Origin: Rufibacter immobilis
Lineage (GTDB): Bacteria; Bacteroidota; Bacteroidia; Cytophagales; Hymenobacteraceae
Length of the DNA: 64,000 nt
Assembly: GCF_003721565.1 (NCBI RefSeq)
Contig: NZ_RJJE01000002.1
Span: 434,001 to 498,000 of the forward strand
Direction of reading: 5' to 3'
Shown here piece by piece: positions 34,851-43,949 of this stretch (its first letter is position 1; every line of letters starts with the position of its first letter). Under the pieces are notes generated by a model. The model did not search any database, had not been told where the DNA came from, and worked only from the letters and a program-made list of their open reading frames with translations. Position numbers and translations under genes: made by a program.

Positions 34851-37610
34851 ATGGATAAATACTCATATATCGCCAACGCGCATGGTGCGTACATTGATGA
34901 GCTGTACAAGCAGTATCAGCAAGATCCGGCTTCCGTAGAGTTCGGTTGGCAAAAATTCTTTGAAGGGTTCGATTTCTCCCAGAGCTACCCAAGCGAGAAC
35001 GGTGAGGCCGCTACAGCCGCCAAGCCTGCTACGGGTTCCTCTACTGGCGCTACTGCCGGGGAGGTGGAAAAAGAGATTCAGGTAAGAAATCTGATCTATG
35101 CCTACCGTTCCCGCGGGCACTTACGCTCCAATACCAACCCGGTGCGTCCACGTAAAGACCGTAAAGCCTTATTAGATCTATCTGACTTTGGACTTTCTGA
35201 GGCTGATCTGGATACCAAATTCCAGAGCGGTGCTGAACTTGGCTTAGGAACCGCTACCCTCCGTGATATTCTGGCCACCCTGAAGAAAGTGTACGAAAGA
35301 ACCATCGGGTTTGAGTACATGTACATCCGTGACCCTGAGGTGCTGGAGTGGTTCAAGCAGAAGGCTGAGAAAGAGTCTCTAAACTTTAACCCTTCTATTG
35401 ACTATAAAAAACGCATCCTGTCTAAATTAAATGAGGCAGTGGTGTTTGAGAACTTCCTGCACACCAAATTCTTAGGTCAGAAGCGCTTCTCCCTGGAAGG
35501 TGGTGAAACCACCATTCCGGCCCTGGATGCCATCATTGACAAAGGCTCTGAATTAGGCGTTGAGGAAGTGGTGATTGGTATGGCGCACCGTGGCCGCCTG
35601 AACGTGCTGGCCAACATCATGGGCAAAACCTATGAGCAGATTTTCTCTGAGTTTGAGGGAACGGCCGTGCCAGACTTAACCATGGGCGACGGAGACGTGA
35701 AATACCACATGGGCTTCTCCAGTGAGGTGCACACGCCGTCTGGCCATAAAGTTAATCTGAAATTAGCGCCTAACCCGTCACACTTAGAGGCGGTGAACCC
35801 AGTGGTAGAAGGCTTTGTGCGGGCCAAACTAGACTCTATGTATGGCCGCGATACAAATAAAATCCTCCCCATCCTGATTCACGGTGATGCCGCCGTAGCC
35901 GGTCAGGGCATTGGGTATGAGGTAACGCAGATGGTGAAACTGGAAGGTTACAGCACCGGCGGTACCATCCACTTCGTAATCAACAACCAGGTTGGTTTCA
36001 CCACCGACTTTGAAGACGCCCGTTCGTCTATCTACAGCACAGACTTGGCCAAGATTATTGATGCGCCGGTGCTACACGTGAACGGAGATGATCCAGAAGC
36101 AGTGGTGTTTGCCGTGCGTCTGGCCACTGAATACCGTCAGCGGTTCCATAATGACATCTTCATTGATATGGTGTGCTACCGCCGCCATGGGCACAATGAG
36201 GCAGATGAGCCTAAGTTCACGCAGCCGCAGCTGTACAACCTTATCTCTAAGCATTCTAACCCGCGTGAGATCTACAACAAGTCTCTGGTAAGCCGTGGAG
36301 AACTAGATGCGAAGGTAGCTGAAGAAATGGACCAGCACTTCCGCCAGATGCTGCAAGACCGTCTGGATATGGTAAAGCAGAAGCCGTTGCCCTATAACTA
36401 CCAAGTGCTGGAGAAAGAGTGGCAGGAACTGCGCCGTTCTACGCCAGAAGATTTCCACCAGAGCCCAAATACTGGTATTCCAGTAGAGGCAATTGAGAAA
36501 GTAGGAAAGGCGTTAACTACGCTACCGGAAAACTTCAAGCCCCTCAAGCAGATTGAGAAACTTATGAAAGAACGCCAAGATATGTTCTTTGAGAGCCGCA
36601 CGCTCAACTGGGCTTCAGCAGAATTGCTGGCATACGGTTCTATTCTGTTAGAGAACAAGATTGTGCGCATGAGCGGACAAGACGTGCGCCGGGGTACGTT
36701 CTCGCACCGCCACGCCGTATTGCGTGATGCCAATACCAATGCCGCGTACACCAACCTGAACCATATTCAGGAAAACCAGCAGCAGTTACAGATTTACAAC
36801 TCGCTGCTGTCTGAGTATGGCGTGTTAGGCTTTGAGTTTGGGTACGCCATGGCCAATCCTAATGCCCTGGTGATTTGGGAAGCCCAGTTTGGTGACTTCG
36901 CCAACGGTTCTCAGGTCATGATTGACCAGTTCATCTCTTCTACTGAGTCTAAGTGGCAGCGCATGAACGGTGTGGTTATGTTATTGCCGCACGGTTATGA
37001 AGGCCAGGGACCAGAGCACTCCAATGCTCGTCCTGAGCGTTTCCTGCAGTTGGCCGCTGAGTACAACATGTATGTGACCCAGTGTACTACCCCGGCTAAC
37101 TTCTTCCACATGCTGCGCCGCCAATTGGCTACTCCGTACCGCAAGCCGTGCATCCACATGTCGCCTAAGTCCATGCTGCGTCACCAGAATGTGATGTCGC
37201 CTATTGAAGACTTCGTGAATGGTGCCTTCCAGGAAGTGATTGGAGATACCTACGCCGATGCCAAAGCCGTGACCAAAGTGTTGCTATGTACCGGTAAAGT
37301 GTACTATGACCTGTTGGAAGAGCAGCAAAAGACTAACCGTACAGATGTGGCCATTATCCGTCTGGAGCAGCTGCATCCGTTCCCAGAAGTTCAGTTGGTA
37401 CGCGAGCTGGAGAAATACCCTAATGCGCAAATCATCTGGGTGCAGGAAGAACCTTATAACATGGGTGCCTGGACTTACATCCTGAGCGTGATGCGCAAGA
37501 ACATTGACGATGTGGTGTCTCGTAAGCCAAGTTCTTCGCCGGCTACCGGTTACAACAAAATCCACCAGAAAGAGCAACGCGCGGTGGTAGAGAAAGCATT
37601 TAGCATTTAA
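34851..37610 (+). CDS. sucA: 2-oxoglutarate dehydrogenase E1
   Basis: 919 residues; ThDP-dependent decarboxylase of 2-oxoglutarate in the TCA cycle. Begins with the helical SYIANAHGAYIDELYKQYQQ segment, then AHRGRLNVLANIMGK, HGDAAVAGQGIGYE with INNQVGFTT about 30 residues on (ThDP/Mg site), YRRHGHNEADEPKFTQP, and the C-terminal transketolase part (LPHGYEGQGPEHSNARPERFLQ). Length is normal. Followed by the E2 gene after palindrome copy 15 (86-base gap) and then the E3 gene; together they make the complete complex. Confidence 0.97.
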   Translation: MDKYSYIANAHGAYIDELYKQYQQDPASVEFGWQKFFEGFDFSQSYPSENGEAATAAKPATGSSTGATAGEVEKEIQVRNLIYAYRSRGHLRSNTNPVRPRKDRKALLDLSDFGLSEADLDTKFQSGAELGLGTATLRDILATLKKVYERTIGFEYMYIRDPEVLEWFKQKAEKESLNFNPSIDYKKRILSKLNEAVVFENFLHTKFLGQKRFSLEGGETTIPALDAIIDKGSELGVEEVVIGMAHRGRLNVLANIMGKTYEQIFSEFEGTAVPDLTMGDGDVKYHMGFSSEVHTPSGHKVNLKLAPNPSHLEAVNPVVEGFVRAKLDSMYGRDTNKILPILIHGDAAVAGQGIGYEVTQMVKLEGYSTGGTIHFVINNQVGFTTDFEDARSSIYSTDLAKIIDAPVLHVNGDDPEAVVFAVRLATEYRQRFHNDIFIDMVCYRRHGHNEADEPKFTQPQLYNLISKHSNPREIYNKSLVSRGELDAKVAEEMDQHFRQMLQDRLDMVKQKPLPYNYQVLEKEWQELRRSTPEDFHQSPNTGIPVEAIEKVGKALTTLPENFKPLKQIEKLMKERQDMFFESRTLNWASAELLAYGSILLENKIVRMSGQDVRRGTFSHRHAVLRDANTNAAYTNLNHIQENQQQLQIYNSLLSEYGVLGFEFGYAMANPNALVIWEAQFGDFANGSQVMIDQFISSTESKWQRMNGVVMLLPHGYEGQGPEHSNARPERFLQLAAEYNMYVTQCTTPANFFHMLRRQLATPYRKPCIHMSPKSMLRHQNVMSPIEDFVNGAFQEVIGDTYADAKAVTKVLLCTGKVYYDLLEEQQKTNRTDVAIIRLEQLHPFPEVQLVRELEKYPNAQIIWVQEEPYNMGAWTYILSVMRKNIDDVVSRKPSSSPATGYNKIHQKEQRAVVEKAFSI

Positions 37611-37622
37611 GTAGATACATTT

Positions 37623-37662
37623 CCGTTTAGCGCCTCTTTTTTGAAAAAGAGGCGCTAAACGG
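37623..37662. repeat. GTTTAGCGCC palindrome, copy 15
   Basis: CCGTTTAGCGCCTC-T5 tg A5-GAGGCGCTAAACGG, perfectly paired 19-bp arms although both arms differ from the usual GGGGCT core. It lies inside the sucA-sucB operon. Confidence 0.93.
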
Positions 37663-37696
37663 ATTTTCAACAACATTCTTAATCTAACTAGAGATT

Positions 37697-39325
37697 ATGG
37701 CATTAGAAGTAAAAGTGCCGGTGGTTGGGGAATCCATTACGGAGGTCACCATCGCCAAATGGCTAAAACAAGATGGCGACCAAGTGGCCATGGACGAGGT
37801 AATCTGCGAACTGGAGTCTGATAAGGCTACCTTTGAGTTGCCCGCCGAAGCAGCTGGTATATTGAGAATCAAAGCTCAGGAAGGCGATACCATTCCAATT
37901 GGCGAGATCATCTGCGTGATTGAAGGTTCTGGCCAAGGAACTTCTGCCCCTCAGCCAACTACATCGGCTTCTCAAGATACCATCACAGAAGACAAATCTG
38001 TGACTGATCCACAAAGCACCGTTGCTGCTGAAAACACGCCAAGCCATGGCACCCAGAACCAGTCTACCACGGGTGGCGCGGGCCAGATCATTGAGGTGAA
38101 AATCCCAACCGTGGGCGAGTCTATCACCGAGGTGACCATCTCTAAATGGTTGAAAGCTGACGGCGACCAGGTAGCCATGGATGAAGTACTTTGCGAGCTG
38201 GAATCTGACAAAGCTACCTTTGAACTTCCTGCTGAAGCGGCGGGTGTGCTGCGCATTGTAGCTCAGGAAGGTGACACCGTAGAGATTGGCGCCACCATAT
38301 GCCGCATTGAGGCCGGTGCCGGTTCAGGTGTTTCTACTGCTCCTGCGCCACAGACGGCTCCTGCTGCCCAACCAGCACAGGCCGCTTCAGCGCAAGGCGG
38401 CGGTGCATCTACCTACGCCAGTGGTACTCCTTCGCCGGCGGCGGGTAAAATTCTTTCTGAAAAAGGGATATCCGCTTCTGATGTAACGGGTTCTGGACGT
38501 GACGGACGTATCACTAAAGAAGACGCACAGAACGCACAGGCTCGTCCGGCGGCTCCTGCAGCCCAGCCGGCTGCTGCACCAGCGGCCAAAGAATCTGCGG
38601 CATCAGCGCCAGCCGCGGCGGGCTCAAGAAACTCACGCCGTGAGAAAATGAGCAGCCTGCGTAAAACCGTAGCTCGCCGTCTGGTGGCGGTGAAAAATGA
38701 AACGGCTATGTTAACCACCTTCAACGAGGTAGACATGAAGCCGATCATGGACATCAGAGCCAAATACAAAGACAAGTTCAAGGAGAAGCACGAAGTAGGC
38801 TTAGGCTTTATGTCGTTCTTCGTGAAGGCTTGTACCGTAGCTCTGCAAGAGTGGCCAGCGGTGAATGCCCAAATTGATGGTGGTGAGATCGTGTACAATG
38901 ACTTCTGCGATGTGTCTATTGCCGTTTCTGCGCCTAAAGGCTTGGTGGTGCCAGTGATCCGCAACGCCGAAGGCCTGAGCCTAGATGGTATTGAGAAAGA
39001 AGTGGTAAGATTGGCCAAGCGTGCCCGTGAGAATAAACTGGGCATTGACGAGATGACCGGCGGTACGTTCACCATCACCAACGGTGGCGTGTTCGGGTCT
39101 ATGATGTCTACGCCTATCATCAACGCGCCGCAGAGTGCTATCTTGGGCATGCACAACATTGTGAACCGTCCGGTAGCTGTAGGCAACGAGGTGGTCATCA
39201 GACCTATGATGTACCTGGCCCTGTCTTACGACCACCGCATCATTGACGGCCGCGAGTCGGTGAGCTTCCTGGTGCGCGTGAAAGAGTTGCTGGAAGACCC
39301 AATGAGACTTCTTTTAGGAGTATAA
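37697..39325 (+). CDS. sucB: 2-oxoglutarate dehydrogenase E2 with two lipoyl domains
   Basis: 542 residues; dihydrolipoyl succinyltransferase. Two near-identical lipoyl domains at about 1-75 and 132-205, each with [15 protein letters not shown] (lipoylated Lys), then Ala/Pro-rich linkers, a peripheral subunit-binding domain ([21 protein letters not shown]), and the catalytic domain (from about 310: [20 protein letters not shown]) ending with the active-site [12 protein letters not shown] (His). Canonical bacterial E2o has only one lipoyl domain, so this doubling is notable; the alternative is a generalist E2. Lipoate is supplied by lipA in this window. Confidence 0.95.
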   Translation: MALEVKVPVVGESITEVTIAKWLKQDGDQVAMDEVICELESDKATFELPAEAAGILRIKAQEGDTIPIGEIICVIEGSGQGTSAPQPTTSASQDTITEDKSVTDPQSTVAAENTPSHGTQNQSTTGGAGQIIEVKIPTVGESITEVTISKWLKADGDQVAMDEVLCELESDKATFELPAEAAGVLRIVAQEGDTVEIGATICRIEAGAGSGVSTAPAPQTAPAAQPAQAASAQGGGASTYASGTPSPAAGKILSEKGISASDVTGSGRDGRITKEDAQNAQARPAAPAAQPAAAPAAKESAASAPAAAGSRNSRREKMSSLRKTVARRLVAVKNETAMLTTFNEVDMKPIMDIRAKYKDKFKEKHEVGLGFMSFFVKACTVALQEWPAVNAQIDGGEIVYNDFCDVSIAVSAPKGLVVPVIRNAEGLSLDGIEKEVVRLAKRARENKLGIDEMTGGTFTITNGGVFGSMMSTPIINAPQSAILGMHNIVNRPVAVGNEVVIRPMMYLALSYDHRIIDGRESVSFLVRVKELLEDPMRLLLGV

Positions 39326-39340
39326 TAATTTGACTGCGTG

Positions 39341-39373
39341 AAGGAGGGGTAAGCTATCAGTTTGCTCCTCCTT
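39341..39373 (+). terminator. Possible terminator after sucB
   Basis: AAGGAGGGGTAAGC ... GCTCCTCCTT imperfect stem followed by TATG rather than a strong T-run, 15 bases after the stop. Weak. Confidence 0.45.
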
Positions 39374-39423
39374 TATGTTATGAGCGGGTGGTGGTGGTGA
39401 GGCAGCGCTGCTTTGCTTGAAAA

Positions 39424-39545
39424 CCTACCCCTCCCAGGAGGGGAGTATCAGATAAAGTAGAGAATTTGCTCCTTTATTGAGCAACAGACGCTTCCTTTTC
39501 AGGAGGACGGTGCATGTTTCAAAAGCCCCTCCTAGGAGGGGTAGG
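39424..39545. repeat. Inverted pair of CCTACCCCTCC-AGGAGGGG elements
   Basis: 39424-39443 (CCTACCCCTCCCAGGAGGGG) and 39526-39545, whose complement differs at one of 20 bases. Each copy is itself a CCCCTCC/GGAGGGG palindrome. They flank an 82-base spacer between sucB and lpd. No coding signal in between. Confidence 0.8.
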
Positions 39546-39617
39546 GGTGGGTTCAACTCCTGCTGTGAAATACTTTTAGTGAACGGGGAAGTCTTTCCTC
39601 CATAAAAATAAAATATT

Positions 39618-41021
39618 ATGAAATACGATGTAACGGTTATTGGTTCCGGTCCTGGGGGCTACGTGGCGGCTATTCGCTGTGCGCAACTGGGCCTGAAAAC
39701 AGCCATCATTGAGAAATATTCCGTTTTGGGCGGGACCTGCTTGAACGTGGGGTGTATTCCGTCAAAGGCTTTGTTAGATTCATCTGAGCATTTCCACAAT
39801 GCCGCGCACACATTTAAGGAGCACGGCATTGAGCTGGAAAACCTGAAGGTGAACCTGGAACAGATGATTACCCGCAAGAGTGGCGTGATTAAATCTAATA
39901 ATGATGGGATTGCCTACCTCATGAAGAAGAACAAGGTAGATGTGTACAACGGCTTGGGCTCTTTCGTGAACAAGAACACCATCAAAATCACGGGCCAGGA
40001 CGGTGCCGAGCAGCAGATTGAAACGGACAAAACCATTATTGCCACCGGTTCTAAGCCGGTGAACCTGCCTTTCCTGCCCGTTGATAAAAACCGCATCATC
40101 ACTTCTACCGAGGCTTTGACGCTGAAAGAGGTTCCCAAGCACCTGATTGTAATAGGTGGTGGCGTGATTGGTCTGGAATTGGGTTCTGTATACGCCCGCT
40201 TAGGCGCAAAAGTGTCTGTAGTAGAATATACAGATGCCATCATCCCTACCATGGACCGGGCTTTGGGCAAAGAGTTACAGCGAGTGTTGAAGAAAACCCT
40301 CGGCTTTGAGTTCTTCTTCGGGCACAAGGTAACGGGCGCGCAGGTGGAAGGCGACGTGGTGAAAGTAACCGCTGAGTCTCCTAAAGGCCAGGAGGTAACC
40401 TTTGAAGGCGATTACTGCCTGGTATCTGTTGGGCGTAAACCTTACACAGAAGGTTTGGGCTTAGAGAACGCCGGTGTGCAATTGGGCGAGCGCGGTATGA
40501 TTGCCGTAGATGATCACCTGCAAACTAATGTTCCCGGCATTTATGCCATTGGGGATGTAGTACGCGGGGCTATGTTGGCGCACAAAGCCGAAGAAGAAGG
40601 CGTATTGGTAGCTGAGCAGATAGTAGGCCAGAAACCACACATCAACTACAACCTGATCCCAGGCGTGGTGTACACCTGGCCAGAAGTAGCCGGTGTTGGT
40701 TTCACGGAGGAGCAGTTGAAAGCCCAAGGCGTAGCCTACAAAACCGGCTCTTTCCCGTTCAAAGCATCTGGCCGCGCCAAGGCCTCTATGGATACCGACG
40801 GTTTCGTGAAAGTGCTGGCCGATGCCAAAACAGACGAGATCCTGGGGGTACACATGATCGGGCCCCGTGCCGCAGACATGATTGCCGAAGCCGTGGTGGC
40901 CATGGAGTTCCGGGCTTCGGCCGAGGACATCGCCCGTATGAGCCACGCGCACCCCACCTACACAGAAGCCATGAAAGAAGCCTGCTTGGCTGCTACTGAG
41001 AACAGAGCCATTCACATCTAA
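39618..41021 (+). CDS. lpd: Dihydrolipoyl dehydrogenase (E3)
   Basis: 467 residues. FAD-binding GSGPGGYVAAIRCAQLG at about 9-25, the redox disulfide GGTCLNVGCIPSK (C41, C46), NAD-binding VIGGGVIGLELGSVYARLG, second FAD block AIGDVVRGAMLAHKA, and the C-terminal HAHPTYTEA with the catalytic His. It reoxidises dihydrolipoamide in OGDH, the glycine cleavage system and the branched-chain or pyruvate complexes. It is 292 bases downstream of sucB, the gap holding an inverted repeat pair. Confidence 0.97.
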   Translation: MKYDVTVIGSGPGGYVAAIRCAQLGLKTAIIEKYSVLGGTCLNVGCIPSKALLDSSEHFHNAAHTFKEHGIELENLKVNLEQMITRKSGVIKSNNDGIAYLMKKNKVDVYNGLGSFVNKNTIKITGQDGAEQQIETDKTIIATGSKPVNLPFLPVDKNRIITSTEALTLKEVPKHLIVIGGGVIGLELGSVYARLGAKVSVVEYTDAIIPTMDRALGKELQRVLKKTLGFEFFFGHKVTGAQVEGDVVKVTAESPKGQEVTFEGDYCLVSVGRKPYTEGLGLENAGVQLGERGMIAVDDHLQTNVPGIYAIGDVVRGAMLAHKAEEEGVLVAEQIVGQKPHINYNLIPGVVYTWPEVAGVGFTEEQLKAQGVAYKTGSFPFKASGRAKASMDTDGFVKVLADAKTDEILGVHMIGPRAADMIAEAVVAMEFRASAEDIARMSHAHPTYTEAMKEACLAATENRAIHI

Positions 41022-41037
41022 GCGATTGTTCTTCTAT

Positions 41038-41082
41038 AAAAGAGAAGGCCTCTCCTAAGAATTAGGAGAGGCCTTCTCTTTT
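41038..41082. terminator. Bidirectional terminator, lpd / FadL-like gene (perfect 20-bp arms)
   Basis: AAAAGAGAAGGCCTCTCCTA, loop AGAAT, and the exact complement ending TTTT, 16 bases after lpd. Confidence 0.92.
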
Positions 41083-41122
41083 GCGTTTAGGGGCTCTTTT
41101 TTCAGAAACAGCCCCTAAACAG
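41083..41122. repeat. GTTTAGGGGC palindrome, copy 16
   Basis: GCGTTTAGGGGCTC-T6 CAGAAACAGCCCCTAAACAG, directly beside the terminator; C:C mismatch again. Confidence 0.92.
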
Positions 41123-41125
41123 GAA

Positions 41126-42625
41126 TTAGAAGTTCCAGCCTACTGTGGCTACAAAGTTGGTGTTCTCATGCTTATTCTTCACTGAAGGAGCTGAGATCTG
41201 ATAGAACTCAGAAGCAGGATTGTCAAACTCAAGGTTGGTATAAGGTGAGTACACGCTGTTGTATTTGCTGTATACTAAAGCGGCATCAATAAAGAAGTTG
41301 CTCTGTCTTATGCCTAACCCTCCGGTTAAGAAAGTCTTCGCCTGGTCTACATCGCTGTTTTTGAATGGATCACCATGTTGGGCAAATCCAGCTCTTACTC
41401 TAAAGATATCCAATCTGGCTTCGGCACCTACTCTAAAATTCAGCGCTTTGTCATACACATTCCTGATGGTCTGGTTTTCGCTATTGAAAGAATCGTCTGC
41501 GTTAAGCCGCGCATTGCTGTAGTCTACATACTCCACATCAGCGGTAATGAAGCCATTCTTCCCTATGAAAACGGCCGCACCGCCGCTGGCTCTGAAGGGG
41601 GTGGTGAGATTATACTCATATTCCCCAGGGTCTGCTGCGAAAAATTGATTCACAGATGCCCCCTCTTCTGGAGCCTGATTGAAATTAACGGCTAAGTTAG
41701 TGTCAAATCTATCCGTTAGGTTGTACCAGGTTGGGGTTTGCACGGAAAAGCCCAAGCGTAGTGCATCACTGGGTTTGTAAATAGCCCCAACCCGCAGACT
41801 TATCCCCGTTCCCTCTGTTCTCAGCTCATCGCGTAGGGTCAGTGAATTGATGTCAGTGGCTGGTGCCTCTTCCAAGTAGGTTCTGGTTTGCTTGAAGCGC
41901 ACATTGGTCAAGCCAATGGAAGCGCCCAAGAACAGCTTATCTCTGAAGCTGGCTCCGTAGGCAAAGTCCCATTGGTTTTGGGAACCGCTGCTCTGTATAT
42001 TCTCCTCAAAGATATTAGACGCTACCAGGTTAGGGGAGATGTAGTAGCCATCATCTTCCGGACTGATAAGGTACGTTTTGTACGCAAGCTCTTGGAGTGT
42101 ATTGTAGGTGAGCTCACCGTTTACATGAGGATCACCGTTGGCCAACTGGGCGGCGTATTCGCCAAACTTCAAATTCTCTAATTGGCCTGTGGCGCGGTAA
42201 AAGCTGCGCTGGTTGAAGTTGTTTTGCCTAGTGTAGCCAATCCCGAAGGTGCTGGAGCGCCAATCGCCCTCCTCATCATCTGCCTTACGGGTAGTAAACA
42301 CCGCTGAAAATCCCGGTATGTTCAAGTTGTTGCGGCTGTTCATGGCCTCTGAACCATACACGGTGCTGTTCACCTCGTTGGCATTGAACCCGGCGGAAAC
42401 CGTGATCTCAGAGCGTCTGAACAAGCCTAAACCGGCGGGGTTAGAGGAAAAGCTGCCGGCGTCGCCTCCAAGGGCTACGTTTGCGCCGCCAAGGCCCATG
42501 GTGCGGGCGGTGCCGCCAAAATCGGTGCGGGAGTAACGGAGGGCATCTACCTCATTCTGGGCAAAGCCCTTCCCGGCACTGCCTAGCAATGCTAGACAGG
42601 CCAAAAGAAAGCTATATCGTTTCAT
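41126..42625 (-). CDS. OmpP1/FadL/TodX-family outer-membrane transporter
   Basis: 499 residues. Signal peptide (MKRYSFLLACLALLGSAGKGFAQ) then the FadL-family start ALRYSRTDFGGTARTMGLGGANVALGGDAGSFSSNPAGLGLF. A beta barrel follows with many alternating strands and a terminal aromatic (VATVGWNF). FadL proteins import hydrophobic compounds such as long-chain fatty acids; the acyl-CoA ligase and fad operon further along the window fit such a substrate, though they are 14 kb away. It shares orientation with the Arg/Ser-rich lipoprotein gene upstream (21-base gap). Confidence 0.88.
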   Translation of the reverse strand: MKRYSFLLACLALLGSAGKGFAQNEVDALRYSRTDFGGTARTMGLGGANVALGGDAGSFSSNPAGLGLFRRSEITVSAGFNANEVNSTVYGSEAMNSRNNLNIPGFSAVFTTRKADDEEGDWRSSTFGIGYTRQNNFNQRSFYRATGQLENLKFGEYAAQLANGDPHVNGELTYNTLQELAYKTYLISPEDDGYYISPNLVASNIFEENIQSSGSQNQWDFAYGASFRDKLFLGASIGLTNVRFKQTRTYLEEAPATDINSLTLRDELRTEGTGISLRVGAIYKPSDALRLGFSVQTPTWYNLTDRFDTNLAVNFNQAPEEGASVNQFFAADPGEYEYNLTTPFRASGGAAVFIGKNGFITADVEYVDYSNARLNADDSFNSENQTIRNVYDKALNFRVGAEARLDIFRVRAGFAQHGDPFKNSDVDQAKTFLTGGLGIRQSNFFIDAALVYSKYNSVYSPYTNLEFDNPASEFYQISAPSVKNKHENTNFVATVGWNF

Positions 42626-42646
42626 GTAGTTTTTAAAAGAAGAATG

Positions 42647-43744
42647 TTAATTTCTGCCTCTGCGGCCGCCACCAGAACTGCTTCCGCCGCCGCTAGAAGA
42701 GCCAGAAGAAGACGAACGGGACGGTTCATAAGACCTGCTAGGCTCATAAGAACGGCTGGGTTCATAGGAGCGGGTGCGGGTTTCTGTTGGTCTGGGCTGA
42801 CTGTACTCTACAGTGCGCTGGCGTCTGGTTGGCTGAACCCCTTCTGAGCTGCTGCTGGCACTGGTCCGGACTCTTCTGCCAGTGTTAACAGTACCTGACT
42901 CTTGTGTCTGGCTTTGTGAAGGTGTCACAATCTGTCTGCGGCGTGGTTGCGGCTGAACAGTTCCATCTGGCGTGGTTTGCGTAGTGGCCGCAGTTCTGGA
43001 AGAGCGGCTGGTTCTGCCTGCGGGCTGCGCCACGGCATCACTTGTTCTGGAGCCGGCTACGTTGCCGCGCCCGCCGCGGGAAATATTAGGGTTGCCGGTG
43101 CCCACATTAGAGCTTCTGTCTGTACGGCGGCCATATGCCACGCGGTTGGCAATGACACGCCCTCCGCCATAATACCCGCCGTCATAATAGCCATAGCCGT
43201 AGCGGTAAGGGTTGTAACCATACCCATAGCCACCATAGCCCCACGGGTTGTAGTAACGGCCAAGGCCAATGCCTATCCCAATAGAAACTCCGGTACGAGG
43301 CCAGAACGGATCATACATGGCCATGCTTGGCCCAAAGAACGGGTCATACCATGGGTCCATCCAAGGGTCCATCATGATCGCTCGGGAGTAGTAGCGGCCT
43401 GGATAGTAAAACGGAGAAGCATAGGCGTAGAATGGGTTCCCAAAGGGAGCGTCATAATATGAGTACTGGTAAGGGGTGTTGTTTCGGCGGGAGCTTTTAG
43501 CGTACGACTCCGGGTCACTCACCCGTTCGGTGATGTCGCCCTGGGAGCCGTCCTGGTCGGTCTCAGAGGCAAATGCCTCCTCCACCGTCATGTCCTGAGC
43601 GGGCTCTACGTACGTCACCTTGTCTGTAGAGGAGAAATACACATCATCTACCTCGCTGCTCTGGAGGTTAGAAGAAGTGCTACACCCTGCCGCCAGAAAC
43701 CCCAGCAACGGAAGTATAAGCAGTTTATTTGTATAGGAATTCAT
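42647..43744 (-). CDS. Lipoprotein with Tyr/Gly-rich and EPSRSY-repeat regions
   Basis: 365 residues. Lipobox FLAAGC (Cys 21). The middle is extremely Tyr/Pro/Gly-rich (YYDAPFGNPFYAYASPFYYP, YGGYGYGYNPYRYGYGYYDG). The C-terminal 150 residues are Arg/Ser/Thr-rich with the repeat YEPSRS four times and an SSGGGSSSGGG tail. Low-complexity surface-exposed lipoprotein; no catalytic motif. It lies just ahead of the FadL-type gene and may be in one operon. Function unknown. Confidence 0.82.
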   Translation of the reverse strand: MNSYTNKLLILPLLGFLAAGCSTSSNLQSSEVDDVYFSSTDKVTYVEPAQDMTVEEAFASETDQDGSQGDITERVSDPESYAKSSRRNNTPYQYSYYDAPFGNPFYAYASPFYYPGRYYSRAIMMDPWMDPWYDPFFGPSMAMYDPFWPRTGVSIGIGIGLGRYYNPWGYGGYGYGYNPYRYGYGYYDGGYYGGGRVIANRVAYGRRTDRSSNVGTGNPNISRGGRGNVAGSRTSDAVAQPAGRTSRSSRTAATTQTTPDGTVQPQPRRRQIVTPSQSQTQESGTVNTGRRVRTSASSSSEGVQPTRRQRTVEYSQPRPTETRTRSYEPSRSYEPSRSYEPSRSSSSGSSSGGGSSSGGGRRGRN

Positions 43745-43949
43745 AAGAGTAAAGATGTTGGTTAAGGATGCTAGATCTATTCACGAAACCAAGTCACACG
43801 AGTATCCGGTTCGCCAACGTTTCTATTCAGATATATTAACGTATTTTTGACCCGAAAAGGTATAAATTCGCTTCAGTTGGTATGAGCAAATTTTATGCCG
43901 CCTTATTCACGTTTCGCTATATATTTCTTCTTTATCAAAGATACACAAA

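Noticed and set aside
38413-39198. 261-residue minus-strand frame inside the E2 gene
   Set aside because: Antisense shadow of the conserved acyltransferase domain; no motif.
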